DNA of 64,000 bases from Vanrija pseudolonga (Eukaryota; Basidiomycota; Tremellomycetes; Trichosporonales; Trichosporonaceae), in contig NC_085851.1 of NCBI RefSeq assembly GCF_020906515.1, forward strand, positions 1,922,001-1,986,000. The letters run 5' to 3'. This document shows, one piece after another, positions 23,253 to 36,083 of the stretch; the first letter of the stretch is position 1, and the number at the start of each line of letters is the position of its first letter. The notes beneath the pieces were generated by a model. It saw nothing but the letters and a program-made list of their open reading frames with translations, ran no database searches and was not told the origin of the DNA. A program made the translations under genes and the position numbers.

Positions 23253-26200
23253 CTAGATGTGCCCGCCCAGGTTGCGCCGCGCGCTGCCCGCCGCGACAGC
23301 AGCAGGCGCCGGCGCCCCACTGATCCCCAGCGCATTGTCACTCTTGTCCGACATGCTCACATCGGCATTGTTGCTCGAGCTCGCCTTGGCACTCGAGCTC
23401 GCCTTGGCAGCACTTGACGACCCCGTAGACGAGTGGCTCTCGGTCGTCTTGTGCCCCGACATGAGCTTGGGCTTGGGTCGTATGGCCGACATGGAGCTCG
23501 GACGAGGCGCAGGCGACGCAACAGGCCGCGTGGACGAGTTCCACGGCGGCTTGGTGGCAGTACCAGACGTGGCAGTCGCCTCACGCGAGTGCAGCTCGCG
23601 TGACGTACGGATAGACGGCGTGTCCCGCCCAGCCACGTTGGTCAGGGTCGGGGACAACACAGATGTCGACCGCAGTGCGCCGACATTCGCCATCGCTGGC
23701 GGGAGCGACCGGCGTGAGCGAGAGGCCGGCCGAATGGTCGCACCGCCGACAATGTCGTCGCTGGACCGCAGTCGGTTGGCAAACTTGGCATTGGCCGCCG
23801 CACTGCCCAGACTGGTCGACGCCCCATTGCCCAGCTGCCGCTGAAGCGACGCAGCAGTCGCCCGGTTGAGCGATGCCCGCGGGCTCGTGCTCGCACTCCC
23901 AACCTTGGTCTTGCGTGGACCAACAGGATTGGGCCGCGCCTCGCTGCGGAACGCAAACGACATGACCGACATGCTTTCCGACCGGTCGTCGTCAAAGCTG
24001 GTAAGAGGCAGAGACTGCCCACCCGGCCGGCGCCGTGGCGTCAGCTTGGTCGGCGTGTCGTCCTCGCCCTTGAGCGGCACAATCTTGGACGGCGTGGCGA
24101 GCGGCGTGCGGTGAGGCGACGCCTTGGGCGTGCTCGGAGCCTCTGCCAGTCTCTCAAGCGGAGCCCGTCGCCCGACACCCAGAGGGTCCACAGACGTTCG
24201 ACGCACAGGCGACGGTGTCGCCTTTTGATGCCATTCGTGCACCTTGACAAATCGGTACAGATTGCGCGATCGCACCGACTGGTGCCTCTTGTTGTTGATG
24301 CCACTTAAGCGTTTGTTGGTCGTCCCAAGGTCTGTGACAGACTCAGAGCGCTTGCCAGTGGACAACGGCAATGTGGTCGTGCCAGTGAGCTCGCAGAGGA
24401 GGGAGACGTCGGTGAATTTGCTGCAGAGTAAGCGCTGTCCTAACCTCCCTAGGTGGCGCCACTTACACAATCCACTGGTCGCTGTCCTTCTTGCCCTTGA
24501 GAATGTCGCTCAGGCGGTGGTGGCTCTTCCGCTCCTTGATCGGCGGCGCATCCTTGCCCTTGCTTTGCTCCTTGAGCTCCTTGAGTGACGTTTCGCTAAC
24601 AAGCAAGCGGCTGGGGCGTGGCGCCATCAGCAACTTGTTGCGCTCAATGCCGTCAATGCGCGCCCAGGCATCGTGTGCCTTTTCTCTGTCCTCGGTTGAG
24701 CTCTTCTCGTCCTCGATACTGCGAACGATTCGCTGGACCTCGTCCACCATTGCGAGCGTGGCTTCATACTCGCGCGTCGAAGGGGACGTGTTCTGCGGTG
24801 TGTCAGTAGCTGCAAACACCCCTACCACTCACATAGAGGAGGTTCTGGAACAGCAGAGGGTACTTCAACAGGCGCTGAAACGGCTTGCTTAGAGCAATGC
24901 TCAGCCCCGCCTCGCCACGCTCAGCGGCCACGTCCTCCAGGCTCTGGAGTAATTTGCCCAGTTTGCCAAGCTGTGAATCTTCAAGGCGCCGTGACGACCG
25001 CTTTCCAGCCGTGGAATGGATCTTCTCGGCAATCTGCAGCGCCTCGTCTACCTGCGCCAACGCACGCTCCAGGTGCAGCACGTAGGTGGCGTATTCGCGA
25101 AGTATGTCCGACTGCCTTGTCAGCACCGCCAGCCCCACCGCCACTCACATGAGACGTGAACACATCTGCCAGGCTGCGGACAAGCGGGAACTGCTCATCA
25201 TACTTTGTCCGCAGCTCCGTCACCTGCTTGATATGCCCCTGCAGAATACCTTGGGAAATCACCGCAAGCACTTGCTCGAGATCGTCGGGAAGCGTGACGG
25301 GTCCGTTTGCGACCGAAGACAAGCTCGATCGCGAGCCCAGGCGCGAATGGCCGCTGTCGCTCGTGTCAATGACGGGCGCCGATGCTCTTCTTGTTGCGAG
25401 TGGCGCCGTTGGTCCATGTGTAATGACAACGCTGTTTCGGGCGTACGCGTCCTTGTTCTGGTGCGGTCGGCTCGCCTGGTTTTCCTGCGATGCGCTAGCC
25501 CCAGCAACACCGCCGCTACGGGTTAAGGCGTTGTACGCGTCGATGCGGGCGGCCACAGCCGACGGCCGACCCGGGGGCCCATACGAGCTGTCGGTTGCTT
25601 CTGGCGAATCGACCAGGCCAGCCGAGTTGCGGAACGAGTCGGACGAGAACCTGGCCGAAGAGAACTGGGCGGCAATGGGCAGAAATGACGAATCAGTCGT
25701 GGTGGCGGACGAATCGTGATACGATGTGGAGCCTCCAGATGATATCGTCGGCGATAACGGCGACATTGTGCGCGTAGTCGTTACCGGGTCAGGGAGAGAG
25801 AATGGGGTGGGATCGGACGCGGGTAGGAGCGTCTTGCAAAAAGTTTCATTGAGGGTCTCGAGGTCGCGCACGTATCTGTGCAATGTCAGTAGCGCCCCGA
25901 GCTCCACATGCGCCGGTGACACGTACCGCTCTTCGCTGTGAACAATCTCCCAGAGGACCTCTTGGCGGGCACGTTCCCGTGGACCGAGGTTGGCGACCAG
26001 CTCGTCGTCCATGGCCGCGCTCCAGCTCTCTGGTTGTGGTAGGTAGCTTTCGGCGCTCATGGTCGAGGCGTCGGACGGGGCAAGTGACGACAATGTCGAC
26101 TTGGTCGGCGAGTGGCTCACACCACTGGCCGACACTGACGACGACGAGGTCTTGCGCAGGTGCGAGTGCGAGTTTGACGCTCGGGAGCTTGGGCGCTGCA

Positions 26201-26987
26201 CAATGTGACGTGAGGTAGGTGTGGGCGAGCGGTGCTGGCGTGTGGGAGACGCAGCACGTCCTTTGGATGGCGACGCCGCACGCACAGATGACCGGCGGGG
26301 CGAGGATACCCTGCGGACATGGGCACGCGAGGTACTACGCGGCGGTGCCGGTTCCATACGTGACCGGAGGTCTGTCTCGCTCGAGTGCTCTGTCGCCCGC
26401 GCTGGGGACTGGAATGCAACCTTTTTGATATTGTCCGAGCTCATGCGACGCCGAGGCGACTCGAGGTCCCAGTGCGCTCTCAGGTGCGTGTCGTCGTGGG
26501 TGGTCGCCACGGCCGCTGGCTCGACGCCTGAGAGCAGTAGGGAATCCTTGCGCTCAGGCAGCTCGGCAGGCTGGGGCACCGGCGTTGCGGCCTGCAAAGG
26601 ACCTGGGGTAGTGGGGCGGGGATAGTGGTGGTGTTCATGGTGATTGTGTTCGTGGTGGTGGTGTTCGTGATGGTGATGACTGTGGTGGTGCTCGCTGGCT
26701 TCGCCTGCTGTTGCTGCTGCAGCCGTTGTCGGGGTAGGGGTCCGCACAGCATGTCTGCTGCTAGGCCTGCGGTTCAGTAACGATCGTGACCTGCTGACGC
26801 GGACGGTGCGGTCGCCACCGCCGCCGCTGCTGTCCCTGTCCGAGCGGCCTCCGATCGCTGCGGTTACTGGGTGGGGGTGCGCAACATTAACCTTCTCCTT
26901 GTGCTTTTCTGGGACTGGGGGGTGGCCGGTATGCTTCTCGGTGGTTGTGGTCCCCGCCGACTTGAATCTCGAGAAAAGCGACTTCAT
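23253..26987 (-). CDS. RhoGEF (DBL-homology) protein with His-rich N-terminus
   Basis: Rho-type GTPase exchange factor. A long disordered N-terminus starts MKSLFSRFKSAGTTTT and contains a His/Glu tract (26623-26690, about residues 99-121) and many Ser/Arg phosphosite-like segments. The DH domain begins at about 26000 (RARQEVLWEIVHSEERYV RDLETLNETFCKTLLP), resumes with YDEQFPLVRSLADVFTSH and contains the diagnostic helix LSKPFQRLLKYPLLFQNLL (about 24845-24900). A PH-like segment (DSDQWIVKFTDVSLLCELTG) and a Ser-rich tail follow, the tail carrying a duplicated AKASSS unit (about 23370-23410). Introns lie at about 25877-25927, 25084-25147, 24795-24832 and 24428-24465. The insertion between DH helices (about 25150-25870) is long and low-complexity, as in some fungal GEFs. 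The target GTPase is not shown. Confidence 0.9.
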
Positions 26988-29268
26988 GGTGTCAACAGTG
27001 GCGTTGTCGTCGGTCGCGGCCGTTGGGTGAGGCCGGCTCGGTGCCCCCTAAGCTGTGGAGATGAGGTTGCTGATGGGTGCGAGGGGGATAAAGGTGGGCG
27101 AGAAGGAGAGATGAAGGTAGTAGAGGGAGCCGTGTTACGCGGGTGGGATCATGCGGTCGGTCGGTGGCAAAGGTCTTTGTGAGAGAGTGACACTCTCTTT
27201 GTCTGCTGCAGCCAGGGGAAGTACCAGATGTGGTCTGCGGGATATGGGGGGGCAAGTGTTTCGAGTAGAGCTATTAGGGGTGGTGGTCGTTGTCGTTACA
27301 AGGTCGTCCAAGGTCGTGAGCAAGCCGTGTAAGCTTGCGGCCGGGAGAAGGGCGTGCTGAAAAATGGGTATGCAAAGAGTGATGAGTAAAAGGAGAAGTT
27401 GAGGTCTGTGCCAGTGTAACGACGGGCAGCAGCGAGCAGCAGCGGACAGCGGCGGCGGCGGCGGCATCAGCAACAACGGCGGCAACAACGGCGGCAGTGG
27501 CAATGGCGGCAACACAGGGCAACACACGTCAAAATCCTGGGTGGGGTGGGGGTCACGGTGCATCGCGCATTGACTTTGATTTTTTCTGCTTACTCGGGCA
27601 CGCGCACACGACTCTCTTTGCTAGACGCGCATGTAAATAGCAGCAGCGCGATGCATACATGGGCCCTCGTCGCAATCTCTTTCGATGCACACACACACAA
27701 AAGACACAAACACACGGCCTTGATGCACGTAAACAAGCAGGTGCGAACGAGGTACCGACGGGCCCACGCGAGTGTCCCCGACTGTTGGCCTGTTGCCTGT
27801 AGGCTTGTCGCAGTTGCCCTGCAGGTCCCAACCCGGTTTCAAGTTGCAAAATACACCACAAACGTAGAGAGACTGACGACTACCATGCAATGGCGACGAC
27901 GCCGACAACAGGCAGCAGGACAGACAGACGGGCAGTCATCTGATACGATACTGTCTTGTGTGCAAATCAGACGCGTCGAGTGGAATTGTTCGGCGTCTGC
28001 AGTTGGACGCGTCGCGTCCCAACTTGGTAGTTGGGTGGCAAACGACGACACGGACTGAATCAGAATTGTCTTGGATGCACACGAGTGGGCAGCAAGGCGA
28101 GGCAAGCCTGGCTGACTGGCTAGGAGGCAGGCAGGCAGTCAGGATGGTTCAAGGTCCTGCCTGGCGGGACAAACTTGACTGCAGGGAAGGGCCTTGTCGC
28201 TCAGAGAGGAAGGTGGGTTGGGGTGGACCATAGCAGTGCATGACGTCACCGAGAAATGATTCCGGAGGTCGGTGATTTTACGTAACGAAACTTGGAGCTG
28301 TTCCAGGGTGCAGCTCCCGCATGCGTCAAAGCCTTCGGCCCCCATTCCCCCCCTTTTGGCTGGTGGGTGGCTCGACGGCGCCCGAAGGCCGAGATGACTG
28401 ACACCGATGGCGAGCGGCGGAGTGACGCGGCGCCGCATAAACGAGCGAGCAGCGAGATTGGTGGGGGGCGGTGTGAAGAGGAGAGTGATGCAGAGGAGAA
28501 GAGTTTGGACGACTGCAACGAATGAGGCTGTGGAGTGAGAGAGTCACGGAGAGGAGTCAGCTCCAGTGCAGCAAGCGACCTCTGGTCGATGTCGTCCAGG
28601 TCCCAAATCACTATCCTGAGCCACGGCTGCCGGGCGACCCTTTTCATTTGCACTGCAGCAGGAGCAGCAGCACCACTGCACCACTACAGTGCACACCACC
28701 ACTCACCACTCTGTCATCATCCATCTCTTGTGACATTCATACCCCACTCGTTTCCACCTGTCAATCACAATCTCCCAAAGCACAACACACACTGTCACTC
28801 ACTGCATCTCTTCTCCTCCCTTCTTCTCCTCTCACGTCGACTCGGCAAACCCTGGCAGCAACCCCTCCCCCTCCCAGGATTCATACGCAACAAACCCATC
28901 ACCCTCTTGTCGTTTGACCTACGTCATTTAGCACACCAGCTCCAGCATACCTCCCTCTGCTCCTCCCCCCTTTCCTCCTTCAGAGACGTCCATCAAGTCA
29001 ACGACGCATCGACAAGCACACCTACACACTCCATCTCGTCGACGACTTGCGCATCACCCACTACACCACTACTACTCAATCCACAATACCCACCCCAACT
29101 CGGACGGCCACTCCCCGTCAACACCCCTTTGCGCGCCGCCTGACCCCCCGATAACCTTTATCCACCACGACGTCCCTCGCTCTCTCATAACGGGCGACGC
29201 CCCGTGATAGCGTCCCCCTCAACCTCCTTTTCCCTCATCCTCCCCCTCCTCTCCCTCGCAACGGCGCC
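26988..29268. promoter_or_regulatory. Large divergent intergenic region (2.3 kb)
   Basis: No convincing gene. The left part carries a GGC/AAC-type repetitive patch (about 27440-27520). The right 700 bp (about 28570-29268) is strongly pyrimidine-rich with CACCACT/CTCCTC stretches, resembling a long 5' leader of the gene at 29269; a leader intron is possible but not demonstrated. Divergent promoters of the RhoGEF and the unknown gene must lie here. Confidence 0.45.
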
Positions 29269-31663
29269 ATGTTGACGATATTGAATCGACCGTCAAGGTC
29301 GTACAAGAACGTCCAGCATGACGCCGAGGGTCTGTCAGCCGTCGGATCGGCACCGTATGGGGCGTCGTCTTCTTCGTCGGCATCCCATGCCGTACCGTCA
29401 AAGGCGCAAAAGGCAGAACAGGAGCACCAATTCAAGACGTTTCGGCCTTGTGAGTGGGCGCTTACCCCCCCTTCGGGGTTTGATGATGGGTAGCTGACTC
29501 TGTCAAGCTTATGCCGAGATGCACTTTAAGCGTCAGGCTATGCACGACCCCAACCCGTCGTCAGCGTTCTCGCCACTACCGCCAGCTTTCAACATTGGCC
29601 GAAAGCACAACAAGGAGAAGGCTCTGGCCGGTCAGCGCGCCGAGTTGGATCACCTCCTCGAACCAGAATACAAGTCGGTTCGGAACTATGCTGGCGGCGA
29701 CGACGAGACCGCTAGCGTCGCTGGCCCAAGCAGACTATCGTCGGTTCGCACCGCCGGTGGTCTCAGCGCCCTGTCCCGCAGGAGTAAAGACAAGGAAGAG
29801 AGCACGAGAGCCACGGGCTCCACAACAAGCTTCCACGGCGGCCAGCAGCCGTCAGGTCCCCCGCGGCGTGGGATGGGTGGCGTGTACATCGACTCAACTG
29901 GGCGACTACACGACACCGAGTACGATCCCTTTGCTGGTGTATCTGAAATGTCGCGACGGAAATCACGACGACGAAGCGCTTTCGGACACCAGCGACGGCA
30001 TTCGTCGGGCTCGAGCTCGGGCTCCGAGGCAAGTTCCGATTCTGGCCCTCGGCAACCGCAGCGAGTAAGCTTTGACGGCCGAGAATCGATGGAAGACGGA
30101 GACCGCGAGCGAGAAGAGATTCGTCGCAGGCTCGAAGTCGAGCGGAGACGAATGGACGAGGTATCGGGCTATGCTGCTGCGCGCCGCCGCAGCATGATGA
30201 GCGACCGAGCGAGCGGCTTCATGAACGGTCGTTCGACGCCCAGCATTCGCTCGGGGTACGAAGACGCCGTTTCCCTAAGCAGTCACGCTCATACCAATGG
30301 CGGGCTTGGTCACGCGCCATCTCGCCTGAGCCAACGCCATCAAGCACCCAACTCTCCTCTATCTGAAACTTACGACGAAGAGGACACGAGAGCATCTGGC
30401 AGCTCGTACAATACGACACGAACAGGCCAGTCGCAGCGTGCAACAAGCAGTATCGGGGGCACGGACGAGTCGCCCCGGAAACATACCGAGACCACACCCG
30501 AGAGCTCGAGCACCGAACGACACATGAAGGCCAAACCGTCGATCTCTAGCAGCTTTGCCGGCGACGACTTTTCTCCGCAAAAACCTCCAGTCGGAGCTCG
30601 CACCACGTCGGAGGACACTCTCAAGGCCGAGTCGAGGAATGTGTCCGAGATGACGCTCCGGGAGCGCCAGCCCGACCAACAGAGCTCGCCATTGGTATCC
30701 GAGGCGCTGCCCAGGTATGAGGAGGCCGAGTCTGTGCCACCAAGACTCCCTGAAAAGCTCAAGTCGACGCCAATGAAACCGGCACAGAGGGTGGAGCGTG
30801 CGCCGAGTGGCGCGACACGCATCACTGGGTTTGATGCCGCGCCGCGCAAGGTGTCACAAGCGATCTCTGTGCAGTCGGTGCAGTCGTCGGTGTTGAAGGT
30901 GCCCGAGTCGGTCAAGAGTGGGGCGAGCTCGAGGGGAAGTTCGGAGCGGGAGCACGCCGTGCATCAGCGCCAGAAGCCAGTGGAGCGCCCTCGCGAGCAG
31001 CTGTTCCCCGAGACGCCGGCCCAGAGCAAGAAGCGTGAGGACCGTGAGAGGCGCAACGCACGCGTTGCGCGCCCTACGACGGGGCGTGTTGTGGAGCCGG
31101 TCATGTCTTCGAGCAGCCGCTCGCGCATCCTGCCCGAGATCCAGATCCTCGAGGACGACGACCCGCGCATCATCTTCCCTCCCCATGGCCCGTCGACCCG
31201 GATCCAGCAGCCGCGTATGGTGTCGCAGACTCCCCAGTCGCCGCAACAGCACTCTGGCATCCACAGTGGACCTACCAGCCTCAACGGCGGCGAGCGACGC
31301 GACAGCTCCACCCGGTCGATCACATACAACGACAGCAACAAGGCGACGAGTACGATCATCGAGGAGACGGGTGGCGGCTATGTGCCGTCGCTGTGGGCTG
31401 GCGGTGATCGCCACTTGCGAACCACCGAGGAGGAGAGGGAGCGCTACCGTCCCAAGGAGTGGGGCGGCAAGCACGGTGACCTGGGCGGCAGACCTGAAGG
31501 GTGGCAGTGAGTATTGTGGCGGGGTTGGCGCGTGTTTACTGTACTGACACCCCTACCCAGACCCGACCTCAAGGACGGCTTCAAACGCAACGTCAAGGAA
31601 ATGTCCACGAATGCGCGGTTCAGCGTGTTCCGGACCAAGAAGAAGCTTCTCAGGAATCTGTAA
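29269..31663 (+). CDS. Unknown conserved-looking basic/Ser-rich protein
   Basis: Three exons. The first encodes MLTILNRPSRSYKNVQHDAEG ending FKTFRP. A short intron (about 29450-29508) leads into SYAEMHFKRQAMHDPNPSSAF. The long middle exon (to about 31508) is disordered, with structured-looking patches GGVYIDSTGRLHDTEYDPF, SRRKSRRRSAFGHQRRHSS and an Arg/Glu-rich helix (REREEIRRRLEVERRRMDE). After a second intron (about 31509-31560) the C-terminus is compact and basic (PDLKDGFKRNVKEMSTNAR, FSVFRTKKKLLRNL). Both introns restore the frame exactly. No named domain was recognised; the N- and C-terminal exons look most constrained. It is probably a scaffold or cytoskeletal or membrane-associated protein, but this is a guess. 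Confidence 0.8.
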
Positions 31664-33675
31664 CACTAGACCAACCAACCACACACACGGACGCACACAT
31701 ATCATCCGGCACTCTTTTTTCTTCTTTCTCAACCCCCCAACACCGTCACTGTTTGTGCAAGACGACATGAGCCAAGAGTTCGAGTTTGACCATTTGCAAA
31801 CTCGGTAGAGTGTACAAATATTGCAACGCAAACACATGCCTGTACCAGTTGTCGTACCACAACTCATAGCTTGATATACAGCAGATGCCACTGGCGACTG
31901 CCATTTTGGACCAAAGTAGATTGGTTGTGGCGGTGACGCGTGTGATGTGCCAAGGGCATTGAGGATTGTCATAGTGGCGGCAGACGAGACGGGCGACGGG
32001 CAGATCTCGCAGTCGAGCGCGCGCAGTCGTTTAATGACCTGCGGAGGCAGTTGGCGCCAAAACACCAGACACGCATCCCTCTGTCGGTTTGCCACTAAGC
32101 GTTGTCGAGGCCACAAACTGAACCCAATTCTGGCTGGTAGCAACGGCAAAGCGCAGCCAGCCCACAGCCCACAGCCTCAGCCCACCAGCAGCACAACCGA
32201 CCCGACCGCAGCCAAGGCCAAGTCAACCCCGAAACACGACGGGCAGTCGGGCGTGTGTTTATTATTGACTGACGGACGTGCGTGCGTGCGCGCGCGCGCC
32301 GCGCGGCGCCCCTGTCTGTCCGACCCAAGCCGTCGCTGCTGGTGGTGGTATTGATGAGGTGATCCATGGTGTGCAGGGTACGTAATCCGGCAGTGAGTCG
32401 CTCGTCGCTGTCAAGTGGTGTAGCTAAGTCTTGCTTGGCGTCTTGGCGCGGCTGGGCGCGGTACGGTCGTACGGCGCGGTGCTCCACGTGGACGACGGCA
32501 GGTGCAGGGTTGCAGCGTTGCTTGGAGCAGCGCAGGAGGAGAGCCCCCGAGCCGAGGTTGTGTCGTGTGCCTGAACGACGTCACTCGCCGCCAGTGCCAC
32601 CACCAGTGCGCCACAAGGCCAGAGCCTTGAAATCCGGCGACACGCAGGCCGCCCGCCTGCTGCTCGCCCGCGCTCCCGCGGGCTCTCAGCTGCTCCTGCT
32701 AGGACAACGAAAATCAAATCGCACCGACGGACGACCCGTCGCTCCACAACTTTCGCAGCTCGCTAGTGTCGTCCGTGGGTAGTGGTGCATGTGGGTGCGT
32801 GCACTGGCGTACTGGCGCTGCACGCAGGCGGTCGGGGCCGCCGCTACTGCTTCGTTTGGCACGCAGCCGAAATGAATATGACGAGGAAGGTTTTTGCTTG
32901 CTTCTAGCGAACACTCTCCGACCGGGCAGTTGGGGGACGCGGCCGTATGTCTCCGTCGCCGCGAGGTCTTGAGCCAACGTGGGTTCATTCTCGCTGCTGC
33001 TGACGTGGGTTTAGCTACTGCTGCTGCTGCTGCTGCATGCTGCACGCTGCTCTCTGCGCCAGTGGCGGTGCTACAAAGGAAGGGAAAATTAGGAGAAAAA
33101 GGGAAGCGACCTTCCTTCCTAAGCGACTCGTAGAGCCACACGCCACAAAATACTCCCCCCCTTTAACCCGGGGCCATCACTTTTTGCCAAGTCCTGGGCT
33201 GTCTGGGCATTGCTGGGCATTTCTTGGCCCTCTTGGCAACGCCAAGGATTCCGCCGCCCTGCCGAGGTTTCCTTGGCTCTGACCCCCCTGCCCCCCCCAA
33301 GAGGTCTCGCCTTTATTCCCACATCCTCCTACTGCCCCCCCCATCTCTCTCTTTCTCTTCTTCTTCTTTCTCCTTCTCCACATTGCTCATCAGACGTTTG
33401 TTTGTTGATTCTTTATTGTCGATAGCGACACAGCGACAGCGACGACGACGACGACACACACACACAACCTCCGACCGCCGACCCGCGTAGCCCGACTGCG
33501 ATCGCCCTGGAAATAGACTTGGCCCACATCGCACCCCCCAGCATCGCATTCTAGAGCCTAGGCCACGCCGACACAACTGGCGCCACTTGACTCTTGCTAC
33601 GTCTGACAACGAATCGTTGCGACAACAAAGTCGACGACACACATCATCACCCCCCCTCTACACCCACCACCCACC
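31664..33675. promoter_or_regulatory. 2.0-kb region upstream of the Rim101/PacC gene
   Basis: No gene is supported. Multiple GCCAAG/CTTGGC hexamers occur, densest at 33186-33277. The final 300 bp are a pyrimidine-rich leader with TTCTTCTTTCTCC and a GAC/CA microsatellite (about 33436-33466). A CG-alternating patch (about 32280-32310) is present. Confidence 0.5.
33186..33277. promoter_or_regulatory. Cluster of five PacC/Rim101 consensus sites (GCCAAG)
   Basis: GCCAAG occurs at 33186-33191 and 33241-33246, and its complement CTTGGC at 33223-33228, 33232-33237 and 33272-33277. The known PacC/Rim101 consensus is GCCARG. The cluster lies about 400-490 bp before the start codon of a PacC/Rim101 gene, suggesting autoregulation (inference). 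Confidence 0.6.
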
Positions 33676-36083
33676 ATGTCCTACCCTTCCCTCCCTACCG
33701 CGTACCTGCATCCGCCAACAGTCTCGTCCGAGTCGGCGTCCTCGGTCGAGCCACTGACCCCGACCTCGGCGGCGAGCGGACCCACTTCCCGTCCGTCCCC
33801 GTCCGAGGTTGAGCGCGACGAGCTCGACTCGGACGAGGCCTCGGCCAACCAGCACGGCAACAACGCCGCATCCGAGCCCGGCATTGAGTGCAAGTGGAAG
33901 GACTGCACCTACTCTGCACCCGGCCCCGAGGAGCTCTACACCCACCTCTGCGAGTCGCACATTGGCCGCAAGAGCACCAACAACCTCTGCCTCACCTGCG
34001 GCTGGGAGGGATGTGGTGTCAAGTGTGTCAAGCGCGACCACATCACGTCGCATCTTAGGGGTGAGTCATTTGTGCATGAAATGGGGCTGCTTGCTGCGGC
34101 ATGCACACATGGTCATGTTCACTTTAGGAATACCCGCTGACACCCAAAATAGTCCACACTCCCCTCAAACCCCACCCGTGTTCCGTCTGCGGCAAGACGT
34201 TCAAGCGTCCCCAGGACTTGAAGAAGCACGAGCGCATCCACACCCAGGAGCACCACCAGCTGCACAAGCTCTCCAAGGCTACCACCTCAAACGACCCAGA
34301 CTTCAACTCTCGGTTTCCTAGCCACCGCCACGATGGTCACCACCTCCCCCACCCTGCGGATCGATCCCCCGTCTCGCTCAGCCTCTCCCCCTCGTCTTCG
34401 GCACAGGACCCCACCTCGCCTTATGACAACCCGCACCTCCTCGGACTCCCCGCCTCTGGACAGGCACCCTCGCCCTCGTCTCTCGCTGCCCTCCACAAAA
34501 AGCAGCATGAGGAGCTCGCTGCGTACCAGCAGCGAGAGCTCATGATCCTCCAGCAGCTCGCCTACCAGCAGCAGCAGAGCTCGGCGTACGCCGCCCAGCT
34601 CGCAGCCGAGTCGCTTGGCGCTAACCGCCTCAAGCGCGGTCACGACGACGGCTTTGACCACTTCGTCGAGGACATGAAGAAGAGGAAGATGGACCCCGTC
34701 TACGACGTCGACATGATTGCCAGGCTCAACGCGCTCATGCCTCCGGGGCTCCCCTCGGCTGGCTTCCCCCAGCTCTCGGCCCTCGCCGGTGCCGCCGGCG
34801 CCAACGGCGGACAGTTCTACCCCGGCCTCCCCAACCTCAACCTCCAGACCCCCTCGTCCATGCCCCCCATGCCCATCCCCGACATCCGCACCGAGGCCGA
34901 TCTCGCCCTCTTCAACCAGTTCATGGTGTCGCTCGGTCGCGAGGCCACCCAGCCCAACGGCCCCACTGCCTTCCCTATGGAGTCGAACGGCAGCAGCGCC
35001 TCGGGCTCCAACGCCTCGCGCAACTCGCTCTCGCCCCTGTCGGAGAACAGCCCCATCGAGGACCTCTTCAACCCCAGCGAGCTGGCCTCGCTTGGCCTTG
35101 CCGGCATGCCCGGTATCCCCCAGGGTGCCTCGCTCCCCAACAACGCCGGCAGCGTCTCGCTTGGCTCGCTCTACCCGTCGCTCGACAGCCTCGACTCGCG
35201 CCCCCGTGCCTCGTCGCTGTCCGAGGCTGCTGAGCCTCCTCGTCGCCCCATTGCCGGCCTCCCCCGCGCCGGCAGCACGAGCGGCGCGACCGCCCGCCAG
35301 GCCTTCAACTACAGCGGCGGTGGCGAGTCGCAGTACCCCAACCTGCCCAACAACTGGCTCTCGTCGCCCCCTGGCGGCACTGCCGAGCAGAACTTTGCCT
35401 CGTTCGACTCGCTTGCCCGTTCGCGCTCGTCCCTCCCCGCTGCCACCCTCGCCCCCCGCGACTTCTACAAGCGCACCTACCGCCACATTGCTCCTCTTGG
35501 TGCCGCCCCCAACCACCGCGAGAGCGCCGAGCGCACCGGTGCCGACGAGGACGACGACGAGGAGTCTGTTTCGTCCGAGGAGAACGACCGTGAGATCCAC
35601 CCCAGGATACCCATCAACGCTCTCCTCGCCGACGGCGACCCGGCGTACAAGCTGCCCGCTATCCGCCGTCTCGAGAGCGACTCGACCTCCCTGCCAAGCC
35701 TGCGCCAGCAGCTCGCTGTCCCCTCGACTTCGCGCCGCACGCTCTCGCCTGCGCGCAACCCGCCTGTCAAGCGCCACACGGACGACGACAACATTGTCCA
35801 CGGCGTCAAGCGTCTCGAGCTCGACGACCGCCGCCGCGGCGACTCGCCCGCGCTCGAGGGTGTCTCGTCGCCATCGTCGGTCGCGTCTAGCACCGCCACG
35901 TCGCGCCCTGCCACTGCCACACCACGGGACCCCATGGCTGAGATGCGCCGCCGCCATGCTGCCCTCATCCGCGCGTGGCTCGTCGCTGTCAACCTCGAGT
36001 TTAAGCGCAAGCAGGTGGCAGACAAGGCCAAGCACGAGTGGGCGCCGGCGACTCCTAGCCGCCTGAGCGAGATTGCTGCCTAA
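33676..36083 (+). CDS. RIM101: pH-response zinc-finger transcription factor PacC/Rim101
   Basis: One 92-nt intron (34061-34152) is removed to give 771 residues. Three C2H2 fingers match PacC/Rim101 closely. Finger 1 has [19 protein letters not shown]. Finger 2 includes [20 protein letters not shown] and HITSHLR, spliced to VHTPLKPHP. Finger 3 has [20 protein letters not shown]. The remainder is disordered and rich in Pro, Ser, Ala and Gln ([11 protein letters not shown]), with a nuclear-signal-like [19 protein letters not shown] and an acidic patch ([14 protein letters not shown]). It activates alkaline-pH and stress genes through GCCARG sites; in related fungi it is activated by Rim-pathway proteolysis and controls cell-wall and ion genes. 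The upstream region contains a tight cluster of such sites. Confidence 0.96.

Noticed and set aside
34287-36035. 582-codon open frame antisense to Rim101
   Set aside because: Arises from GC-rich codon bias; the sense strand encodes the zinc-finger factor and the antisense product is low-complexity.
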